DNA of 64,000 nucleotides from Chamaelirium japonicum (lineage: Eukaryota; Streptophyta; Magnoliopsida; Liliales; Melanthiaceae): NCBI GenBank assembly GCA_947650365.1, contig OX393549.1, positions 29,541,209 to 29,605,208 of the forward strand. The letters are read 5' to 3'. How positions within the stretch are numbered: the first letter of the stretch is position 1; every line of letters begins with the position of its first letter. Position numbers and translations under genes: made by a program. A model generated the notes under the pieces. The model did no database searches, was not told the DNA's origin, and saw nothing but the letters and a program-made list of their open reading frames with translations. Shown in pieces: positions 1-11,600 of the stretch.

Positions 1-55
1 GAAAAAATATGTATTATGTTAATAGAATATTAAAATAGAGACTTCTGCCAGCTAG

Positions 56-135
<80 letters not shown>
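56..135 (+). tRNA. tRNA-Leu (anticodon UAG)
   Basis: The sequence folds as a class II (long variable arm) tRNA. The acceptor arm GACAGTT pairs with AGCTGTC (one G-T wobble), followed by discriminator A at 135. The D-arm contains the leucine-type TGGCCGAGTGGTC, which is also the pol III A box. The anticodon stem CCAGA/TCTGG frames the loop TTTAGGC, giving anticodon TAG. The T-arm carries GGGTTCAAATCCC (B box). No intron is present and 3' CCA is not encoded, as is normal for eukaryotes. It ends only about 147 bp before the start codon of the hydrolase gene on the same strand. Confidence 0.97.
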
Positions 136-144
136 TTTTTTTTT
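136..144 (+). terminator. RNA polymerase III oligo-T terminator of tRNA-Leu
   Basis: A run of nine T directly follows the discriminator base of the tRNA, the normal pol III stop signal. Confidence 0.85.
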
Positions 145-281
145 AATATTTTGAGAAATAATGTTCCGAGCTGAATAACATTTCTCTTTAATCTCTCTAT
201 AGCTTCTTTTCTCTTTCTTCCCTTCCTTTTTTTAAAAAAATTAATCATCTCAGTCTTTTTCCTTCAAGAATCAGTGAGAAA

Positions 282-2584
282 ATGGCGAGGAATCTCCGCG
301 ACGTTCTCGCTAAATCTCGCCTCCTCTCCTCCTCCGCCGCCTCTTCATGGGCCCTCATCTGGAGACCTCCCCCGCCCCGTTTCTCCGGAGATTCGAGGTC
401 GATCGGAACCCTAGCCTACGAGGAAGTCCTGGCCTCCGAAAAGCCCTTCAATTCGACGGCCCTGGTCCTTCACGGGCTGCTCGGGTCAGGGAGGAACTGG
501 AGGGCCTTCTCCCGGAATCTCGCTTCGGAGCTCCAGAAATCCTCTCCTTCTGATGGTGATAACAAACGGCCCCTTTTCGTTTCCATGGTCTAATCTTCGA
601 ATCCCTCTAACGGGTATTTGTTTTTGGGAGATTTGATTAGCTCAATTTTCATTGAGGTCTGTGGTTATAGATTTTAGGGGAAGTTTCACATAAGTCCTTT
701 TTGAGAGATGACTTTTAGTTGCAGGACACATTAATTTTGAAATATAGCTCAAGTCCCTCCCGACCCTCCCGATGAATATATACTCTTTCTTAAATGAATG
801 TATACTCTTTCTGAGGATAGGATGAATATATACTCTTTCTGAAGACGAATATATATTTGTAGGAACCTTGGCTAATATAGCAAATTATGGCGTCCTGCAA
901 CTAATTTTTGCAAAATAGTTAAGTACCTAGACCTAATTTGCCCTTGATTTAATTGTGTATAGATTTATCCTGTTACTGTCATTTGACCAGTTTGGTAGCT
1001 GAGTATTCTGAAAATTTACGCTTTTTAGTTACCTGGTGTAACGTGTAGGGGAGGTAGAGATAAGGAACCCTTCGAGGCATAGTAACAAAGTTTGGATTCG
1101 ACGCTGATTCGATGGTGGCTCAACTTGGTTCAGTTCATACAAATCCGGGGAAAATTTGGGAGTTTTTTTTCCAGGATTTTTAACTATTTTTTAGGTGTAT
1201 TTGAAGAATTATTGGTGACATTTCAAGATTAATCAGCAATTTTCGGGATTATTTGGTGAACTGGCGAATCCGAAGAATAATCACCGGTTTATTCAGCACA
1301 CCCTTGATGCACAAATATTCGGAGATTTTTTTGTAGAAATTCGAAGAATTTTGTCACTATGATGATCTGTTTGGGACGATTTTCTTGAATATTAATTTTC
1401 GCAATCATAGTAGCAGTATATAGAAATCCACCCCAATACTAATCCTTCTCAATCGCTCAAACTAAATCATTCAAGACTCTTCAAGAACCTTGATCTAAAC
1501 AGGAACTCACAATACTTATCCTCTAAGACATGTAGATAACCCTATCTGAACACGAACCCAACAGGGGAGGCATCCCTATTTTTTTTTTTTCCTATTTTTA
1601 TATATTTCTCAGTCTATCTTTTCTGGGAACCTTGAATTCTTTTGTAGATAAATGCTTCCTCAACTTTTTTCTTTGAAGTTTGCAGACTGGAGAATGATTC
1701 TTGTGGATTTGAGAAACCATGGAAAATCAGCTGGAATAAAAGGGCTGGATCCTCCCCATAACATGGTGAATGCAGCAAGAGATTTGGCTAATCTGGTGGA
1801 GTCTCATGGGTGGGCTTGGCCAGATGTTGTAATAGGTCACTCTATGGGTGGTAAGGTTGCCTTAGAATTCACAGAAAGTTGTTCTCGTGGGGACTATGGG
1901 GAATCCGCTACTTTGCCGAAACAGGTATTTTTCTTGTCCCAAAATAACTTCTCTCTCTGGATTTTTTGTACTGCATAGTTAGTTGTAAACCATACAATTT
2001 GATCTGGAGCACGCTTATAGTAGCTCACAGAACATATCATGTTCATTAAGAATCATGATGAGTCCTCGAAATAAAAACTAGAATGTTGAAGCCTTTTGAA
2101 GTCTGATGCTTGACTAGCAATGTTATATTTTGAAGATAGGAAGAGTAAATTGTATATGAGCAGGATTTTCTGGTCAATTTGTTGTCAATTGTTAAGATTC
2201 CATTATTGGTCCTTTTACACTTTTTGAACTGTTTTAAGATTCTATTATTGGTCCTTTTGCAACTTTCCTGGCGATTCATTTCTTAGATCGTAGTTAGCGA
2301 ATGGGCAGCCTACTTTGTTATTACCTTATACCGCATTGATCTGTAGTTTTTTTTCAAATTGTACTTTTTGTATAAGAACATCAACCTCATACCGCACAAG
2401 TTCTGCAAACTGGATTTCTATGGTTTATTTGCACGTGAAGAGCTCTTTTTTCTTGATGCAGAGCAGCTCTGGGTGTTAGACTCTGTTCCCGGTGAAGTGA
2501 AGGCAGATTATAACAGTGGCGAAGTGGAAAAAGTTCTGCATACTCTACAAAATCTGCCTTTATCTCTTCCATCGCGAAAGTACG

Positions 2585-2623
<39 letters not shown>

Positions 2624-5600
2624 TCTCTCTCTGGGTGGCTGAGTGACGTTGGAGTCATAGTCACTGCTTAGGGAAACTGGTGTAGAAAGAGTAATGCTGT
2701 ATAGCCAACTTGTTTGTCAACTTTTGTTGCCAACTCTACGTAATGTGGGAGTGCTGGCAGCTCCTCATTGCTGGGTACATTTTTCTAGGGGAGGGGGATG
2801 CCATGTAAAGTTGGCAACCGAAAAGTTGGCAAATTAGTTGGCTACCTAGCCTTTCCGTGCAGAAAATATGATATGGGTGCAGGAATAGAGTATATGAGGA
2901 AGTTTCAAAAATGAGAAATCAGAAACAGACATATTTAGGATGCACTAAACGTAGAGGAGTATATCGGAACCATAGAAAGCACTGTTAAACTTGTCAACAA
3001 AGTTTCCCTTAAGACTTGTTAGCAGTTACATTGAGTGTTCTGTTTACCTTGGCTTTTGAACTTTTCTCTAGGTTTTCCCTTCATATGATCTGCTAAGCTA
3101 CATGGGAAATGTGTTCCTTGGCAAATATGGTTTGTGTTGCCTTGCTAGTTTCTATTGACAGTTCAATCATGCTATAACACACTACTGCTCTATTGCCAGT
3201 TTAGCCATGTTATGGCTCATAAACTAACATGAATATGGAACTGTTTAGTACACATTAATATTGTTTGTATCAGTAGCAGTGTCATAATTTTGCATTTCAG
3301 TTTTCTTCCTCCTTGATCTTTGTTCTGAAGTGATTTCTAAATATTTTTCTTGAAAATTCTTTATATGTGAACGTCCTTCGTAGTTTGTATATATTTGTTG
3401 CCTATTGTGAATATGTGATCGCATGTGTGATGCACATGAGCTGTGATCACTCATGTGATGAGTGTTTGTGCATAAAATGTCTATCACCCCAAACCCCCCC
3501 GTCCACATGGACTAGTCAGCAAAGGACACGTGGTACTGCACGTGGCACCTCCACGACCCCTCAGTGTTCGAATGGGACCCGACAAGGGGACCGACGCCTG
3601 GGCCTTGGTGGTCTTTAACCATGAAGCCCCCACCGCCTTGGTTGGCTCTCCACGCCGGACGACCTCTCAACCATGGTTTCAAATCTCGGTCGATACCGAG
3701 TCATATCGGCCAGTAGGCTCGGTATGACTCGGTTATCTACTGGCCCGAACCGAGTCACCGACTGAGACCCGATGCTTGGTCTGTATCGGCCGAGTCAACC
3801 AGGGTGTCGGTCGATATGCCCGAGTCGTATCAGCTGGTATCCATAAATTTTTTCATAATTTTTTAAAAATTACTGAAGCTGGTATCAGCCCGTAACGGCC
3901 GAGTTCGAGTTACTCAGTCAAGTTGACTAGGTTTAGTTCGGACCGATACTACCATAGTCATCAAGTCGGGGTTCGGGAATTATTTGGTGGACCTTAAGTT
4001 CGGAATAAATTTGAGATATTTCGACAATAGTTCGAGGAATATTCAGGACAATAAAAATAAATTTAAAAATATAAAGTAATTAATAATATGGCAATAACTA
4101 GTAATCTAATTGATGGGGATATCGAGCCATGCCTATGGCGCGTGTACTAGCGCAGGAGGCGCTACCTGAGTCTATGGTTATGACAGTGTTCTAAAAAGCG
4201 GCCTAGGTGGCCGCCTAGGCGCTAGAAGGCCCCCCACCGCCTAGCCTAGTCCTAGGCGGTGCAGAAAAGCGGCCCAGGTCTCTAGGCGAGGTTTGACTGC
4301 CGCTTAGGCGAGTTTAGGCGGAGCTAGGCGGCTGCCTAGGCACCGCCTAGGCGCTAGAAGGCCCCCCACCGCCTAGCCTAGTCCTAGGCGGTGCAGAAAA
4401 GCGACCCAGGTCTCTTGGCAAGGTTTGACTGCCACCTAGGCAGTCCTAGGCGGGTATAGGCGGAGCTAGGCGGCCGTCTAGGCGGGCTTGTTAGGATTGA
4501 TGTGTTCTAAGCTTGTAAAACTTTATGTTTTGGTCTAATAAAGATTGATAGTTATTAATATATGAGATGCATATAGGTGCGTAACATAGTTACGTGTTCT
4601 TTTGAGAACAGAGAGCCATGGTTATATGGTAGTCCACTGAGTTGAAGACTGAGTGGATTGGTCCCATATAACCTAAATAAGTTCGCAGCTATGATCAGGT
4701 TGGTCGCCTCATCATGTTAAGCTGTTGGCGATGACAGTTCATGGGATGTCTTCACCATGGTCATCACCAGGCACAGTGTCTGTGGCTGAACGGAACTAAC
4801 ACGGTGTACAGATCAGTGAGCAGACACTGGTACACTAAGCCGTGTTTCTGCTTAGGGTAAAACGGTCCTAAACCCTGAGGAACCACGACTGATGGACTAA
4901 CCAGTTGCGTGGTGCTTTGGCGCACCAATGTGTGAGGGTCCATATGCAGTGATCCAAAACCACGGTGTACTGGGTTACCCGGCTGGCGTTGCATTAGCGT
5001 GTCACTCCTGCAGGCCATCCACACCCCTGATGGGAGGTGCGTTCCTTGGTGTGACTTACACTGTACCAAACCCAGGCCTGGTGGTCATCAGTTTGATTGT
5101 TGACCGGGTTCGATTACTCGACGGGGTAATCAGAGGTACGATGTATAGGTCAACCTGGAAGGAACCAAGTCATATGATCATTCGAGTCTGACGGTAGTCT
5201 TCACCGCTCGAAGTGAATCATGGCATCAAGTGGAGGGACAGCGGGTTTACTAGTACTAAGCGGAGAGCAGGGGTATGATGGAGAACATAAGTCTGGGTGA
5301 ATTGGAGTGCAGCCTGCGTCGCACTCTGGGTGGCTACGCAGGTTAACTCGAGCTCAGAGGATCGATGGTACACTCGGGTAGTGTGTCGATCGAGCTTGAG
5401 TTGGAAGCCATGAACCCCGGTCCCTGATGGTTCCACCTTATCAACATTATGTACGGTTCTTGAACCGTCTCCTCGGAACACCATAAGCAGGAGGAAGAAA
5501 GAAGTATACGCTCCGTGTGTGCTTGGCACTAGAGCACGGTAGATGCGTAACTACATACGAGTACTAAGGGTTGAGCCCGGGATTAGTACAGAGTCGTATG

Positions 5601-8600
5601 TAGTAATCCCTAGCCATAAGTGAACTTCGCTGCATAGGTGCGATGCACCGGGGTATGTTGCGAGTTGACTAGTTGACTTTGCTAGAGGCACCTTCCGGTG
5701 GCCTCAGTTAATAGTAAGTAACTAGTAGATATTACTTAAGTAATGGCCGTTAGGTATCGCACGCTAGAAATGGTCAAAATGAGGCGTCGGGGCGTTTTGG
5801 TAAAAACCTCACTCTGCCGGACCTCACTGTTGGCCGACCCTAGTGGTGGGACACCTCACTAGGGCCGGCCCTATGATGTAGGGATAAGAATCCCTCATCT
5901 ATAGGGCCGGCCATATAGATAGGGATGGGGCGATAAATCGGTTAAAATCGAGCCCTAGAAAGTGGGAAAACGGATAAATACGCGGAGAGATAAAAGGGAG
6001 ATAATGGAGAGATAATGAGAGGGGGTTAATATCCCCTTGGATCCTTATCCAAGGGGTGTTGGCCGGCCCTATAAAGGCACCTATGGGCTCCAAGGGGTGT
6101 TGGCCGGCCCTATAAAGGCACCTATGGGCGCCGGCCCCATGCACTAGAGAAACCGAACCCCCCTCTCTCTCATCTCTCTAGTTCTCTCCCTAATCTCTCT
6201 CCGTTTCCCGCTTGCTACTTCGTCTTCCTCGCGTGGAGTTCTGAAGAAGGAGAAGGGTCGTTCTTCGGAGGCACTCAGAGATTCGAGAGCGACGTTCCGT
6301 GCATCGTGTGAGATCGGGTGAACAAGAAGGCAACATCTCCATTCGTACCGTCGGCATCTTCGCGAACGATCTTCCGTCTCCATCGACAAAGAAGACAATT
6401 CTCCACGGTTAAAAGATCCGTACGAAAGGTATGTGTAATCTAACATGTAGATCTAGCGAGCATTATGATTTGCATCCATGCTAGTTAATCATTACGCTAG
6501 ATTGCCGTTAGGGGTTTTCGATTCTCGTGCATACACATGCACACATATGTAGATTAGTTTCTATGAAAATTTAAATAGTGTAACGTGCACCATGAACGGT
6601 CTTTCGACCGCCAAAATCGTTTCCGCTGCGAGCCTCTGACCCGGATTAACATCCAACAGGGCTTAGGTACTAGAACGTGTATATATGCTATTCTATTATT
6701 GATAATCATAAATTTATGATTTGGAATGTACTAAAATTTTGGATATTAAGATATTATCTAAGATAATATCATGCTTGTTTTTGTTCTTGTTAATCTTGAA
6801 TTTGTGATTATGTAAATGATACATGTTCTTTAAAATAATATTTAGGATAATCTTGAATTTATAGTAAGTTTATAAATATATATATTATATATAATATCGA
6901 AATAATTAAAAAAAGCCAAAACGCTTAGGCGTCGCCTAGGCAGTCTAGGCGCTAGAAGGTCTCTCACCGCCCGATTAGCGCCTAGCGCTTTTTAGAACAT
7001 TGGGTTATGATCGGCCGTTCAGAGTCGATCTTGTACTTTTGTTTTCATTTATTTAGTTTTGTATGTTGTCTTTTTAATCCCACTTCGTTTAGTGGTGATT
7101 TTAGATTGTTATCGCAAGCCTTTATATAGGCTGGCTTTGTTTCATCTTGAGTTTATGCAATGAACAATAAAGCTTGTTTTTCCTCAACATATGTTGAGAG
7201 AAATCCGGGTGAGGTGTGTGAAGCTCCAAACCTAAACCCTAGATGTGTGAAACCCTAAGTCCAGATTAGCGTGTGAAACCCTAGCTAGCCTTATTATTTT
7301 CCCTCCCCTCCATCCCGTGTAGTTGTCTCCCGTATCATAGCTGGCCCCATTATTTTCCCTCCCCTTCAAACCCAAACCCTAGGTGTGTGAAACCCTAGGT
7401 CCAGATTAGCGTGTGAAATCCTAGCTGGTCCCATTATTTTCTCTCCTCTCCAGCCCGTGTAGTCGCCGCTCGTATCCCTCTTTCTCTCTGTCTCGCGATT
7501 TTTCTCTCCCTCCTCCTCTCTCTCGCTATTTCCCTCTTTCTCTCTGTGATCTCCCCCTCCATCCTCTCATCTTCTCTATAGCCGACCCTGCACCCCTCCC
7601 TCCTCTCCCCCTTCTCTGTAGGCCGCCCCAGCCCACCTCGCGCCCCTCCCTCCTCTTCCCCTTCTCTGCAGGCCGCCCCAGCACACCCCGTGCCCCCTCC
7701 CTCCTCTCCCCCTTTCTCTATAGGCCGCCCCACCCACCCCGTGCCCCCTCCCTCCTTTCCCCTTATTTGCAAGCCACCCCAGCCCACCCCACGCAGCCTC
7801 CCTCCTCTCCTCTTCTCTGTATACCACCCCGCAAAACCCCGTGCCCCTCCCTCTTTTCCACCCCCTCCTCTGCAAGCCGACCCGACCCGACCCCACAACC
7901 CCTCTCCCCCTTCCCCCATTTTCCTATCCCGCAGCCGGCCTTCATCCCACCTGACCTCCTTCCTCTTCCCCTATACCACAACCGGTCACCGACCCTTCCC
8001 CCTTTGCAATCCCCTATCCCTCCCCTATCAGTCGGGTATGCCGTCATGGCCGACCCCCAAGGCCGACCACGGCCTGATTCAGGACGACGACGACTACCTC
8101 GATATCAAATCCTCGTTCATCGATTTTCAGTTTGATCCCGGCGAGAACGTGAAGGTATACGTGGATCGCATTGCCTATGCGGTAGCCCGTGACGTCGAGG
8201 CACGCCTTAGCATCAGTGATTGGCACCGCCGGTGGCATCCGGACGCACCAGTGCATCAGAACATTGTGGACCTCCTGCTCCTCGCACCGACCCCGACTCC
8301 GACCCCGCTAGAGCTACTGCATCACCCTCACCACCACCGGAGATCCCTGAGGCCCCACTTGCCCCTCAGTAGGTATGTCTCCTCCCCAACAAGGTATCAT
8401 CGGTGGACACCAGTAATTGAATCTCCTGCATTTTATTTGTGCCGACTGCTGTCCACCCTCGTGAGCTTGTGTCCCCACATATCATGTAAATTTACTAGTC
8501 TTGATATTGCGGACGGGACTTTTGCCATATAACTTAAGTGTCGTTATTTATTCTCTTGGAATCAGAGGTGACCGGTCTCGTGCTAGTATTTCTATTAAAA

Positions 8601-11600
8601 ATCATTATTCCATATTTTTTGTTTGAATTAATTTTTCTGCTTGAATCTCATAATTAATAGTGAAGCCTTGCTAGTTCAACCAGCTATTGGCATCATGATC
8701 GCATGCATTGTTTCACATCACTAGTATATCTAACAATTTCACTACATAATTCATATTATTCAAAAGTCACAAGATTTAATAAATCTCATCATCATTGATA
8801 AGATATTAAGATCGAAAGTGACAAAAAAACTCAATAATGCGATGAAGTTTGGGAATTATTCGGTGGATTGGTATCACTCAATAATTCGGAAATCTGTTCG
8901 TGTATCAAACGCCCCCCCCTCTCTCACTCGAAAAGATTAATTCAACGAATTGGTAATACTGGATACCACGATCGATATCTGATTTTAAAACATTACTCTT
9001 AAAACCCTCGATGATCACCCAAGGCTCGTGTGATTAAGTCCCCTGAAGTCAGACAACCACGCTGGAGGCGAGCAACCATATCTCCAATGATCCCCACGTA
9101 ATTCACGACAAGAACGCCCTAGCATACACTCCGCATCTAGCAAACTCTACCCCAACAGTTCCGACAGGACCTATGAAAAGGCGCTCCAGTGAACTCTCCG
9201 AGCTGAGTACCCTCTCCCCTGTGGTTAATGAGATTCGGGCCAAGCCTTCCAAACCCATTAGGCTTTCTAGAAAAGAGTGCTCATGTCTCTGATGGTCTCC
9301 CCAATGCCAACGAAGAAGGTGCCCCGACGAACTCTTCACGCCGAGCGACGTATGATATGGCTCCAGTAGGCCCGTATCATGTTCACCAACCCAAGCGGGG
9401 TCTGAGCTCATAAAACACCAAAGTAGCTAAGTCGGACCTAGGAAAAAAAGTCGGCCCGAGCTTGACCCTATCTTTTAGGTTATGAGCCTAAACTTAGCTG
9501 GCAAAAACTCATCTTAGCTTTTTGACACCCTTAAATGTCGAATCTAATACAAGGATCAACATCAAGAGTAGAAAATCTATGAATCAAAATTATGTGTTGA
9601 CCATTGTTTAAAAAGGTTTATTGAGGTTTCCTTTGTCTAAGAAGGCTATCAGTGCATCTAAATGAACGAAAGGTATACATTGAAGGCCCATGGTGTTGTA
9701 TAATTTATGCTAGTTTTGGGAGGTATCTGTGTTTAGTCTTTGATTTTTTTAGCGGTAGATGGGAAGGATATTTATTTCTTGTTGCATGGTGGTGCTCTTT
9801 GTAGGATTAAATGCTAAAAGTAGGTATTGTAGGATATGTAACTGTACAGTTCAACCTTGACACAAATTGACCTAAGGCAGATTACATGTTGGAGCTTCTG
9901 TTTGTTTGGAACATGCTATACGAGACCATTATCAGAATTTGATGGGAGTAGCGGTTTTGTTAGCATAACTCATGGGAGGGTTGTGTGAAAAGCTAACAAT
10001 CGTTCATAAAATTATGCTCAATCCCTTTGTGAAGCCTTCTCATTCATGCTTCTCTCCCCTTAACACTGTTAAGGATCCAAAGTTCGACAAGGAGTCAAGG
10101 ACTACATCCATTAAGTGAAAGATTTTTGTTGTCGACTTAGAGCAATACCACGTTCGGTAAGGACGACATCCGGCATATATATATCCAACAACAAGTGATG
10201 GATCACATCCACATCACTTTGTTTGTTTCCCTTTATTGGTTTATGTCCTCTTGAGAGCCATGCTGCACTACGTTGAAGGCATCGATTCTTACGAGCTGCT
10301 TGATTTTGAAGGGATGTGGATCACAGTGAACCGTCATGGGAGAACAACCATTGTGGATCTCTCGAGCAAGAAGGTGAGATTTTGGATAGCGAGAGCTTCG
10401 ACAGGGAGATCATCACCAAGCATATTGTCAACCTTTACACCGATGTTGCGATGCGTTTCTTGAAGTTCTCAGTCATGGTGAAACAAACCAATAAGATCAC
10501 TCGTTGGTCCTGATGTTTCAATATTTAATTTCTTGATTTTTATTTTCACGAGAGAGATCCTAGCCGTTCTATACTGTTAGAGAGTTTTTGTTATAAAATT
10601 TCTTCGGTCGTTCAAAGGCCTTCGAGCTTTTAACATAATTTTCAAGCTATAACGTTGAGACATAATTCTCTTTTCTTTTTTTTTCTTTATTCATTAAATA
10701 CTAAGCCAACAGATAACTATAACAACAACATTATCAATCGTCTTTACGATTTATATTATGTAGTATAAACTGTACTAACTATGTAGGGGTTGAATCTTAG
10801 TAAATTAAGATATACATAACGCATCAACAGATACATGTAAATACAAGACGTGCGTGATGGTGACAATCAACTTGGTTCTACATTCACTTAATGTGCGAGC
10901 AGAACGCTTTCAACGCAGAATCGCAGATGCCTTCTCATTCATGCTTCTCTCCCCCAACACTGTTAAGGAAACCACATTCGGCAAGGACTATTGCATCAAT
11001 TAAGTGAAAGTGTTTTGTCTTGGACTTTGAACCCAACTCTTAGGTTTTGAGCCTAAACCGTGCTAAAACACGATAGTTCACGTAATGCAAGAACATGTGT
11101 TCTATTGTGATAAATTCTGATCAATTCTTTTGTGAATCCTTCTCATTCATGCTTGTTGGTACCCTTGAGAAGGCATCTGTGTTGAAAACGTTCTGTTCTT
11201 GCATTGATTGAATGTGGAACTAAGTTGATTGTCACTATCTTGTATTTCATGTGAACGTTCATATGTTGTTGTATTCTATATATCTTGATTCACTAAGATT
11301 TAGCCCCTACATAGTACAGTTCATGCTACATAATGTAAACCATAAAGACGGTTTATAATGTTATTTTTAGAATTATCTGCAGGCTTAGGATTTAATGAAT
11401 AAAGAAAAAAAAGCAGAGAATTATGTCTCAGTGTTTTATTATGAAAATAGGATACAAACTCGAATGCCTTTCAACAGTCAATTTTATAATAAGAACTCTC
11501 TAATGGTATAGAACGACTATGATTTCTCTTTTGAAAGCAATAAATTAAATACTGAAATATCATGACCAATAAGTCAGCTTCTTGATTTGCCTCCCCCTTG

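Larger units (their letters stand above)
4184..7002. mobile_element. Non-autonomous hAT element (~0.65 kb) carrying a nested solo LTR
   Basis: The ends are CAGTGTTCTAAAAAGCG at 4184 and the inverse, CGCTTTTTAGAACATTG, ending at 7002. They are flanked by a perfect 8-bp duplication GGTTATGA (4176-4183 and 7003-7010). CA-G ends and 8-bp duplications are hallmarks of hAT transposons. The body is made of degenerate CCTAGGCGG-type subrepeats (4200-4480 and 6920-6985). No transposase is present. Removing the inner LTR leaves about 644 bp. Confidence 0.88.

Noticed and set aside
4764..5529. ORFs of ~100 codons inside the solo LTR
   Set aside because: Short, overlapping on both strands, and without retroelement domains.
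7434..8047. Long glycine-, arginine- or proline-rich ORFs on both strands
   Set aside because: Produced by the CT-rich minisatellite; frames are open on both strands because of composition.
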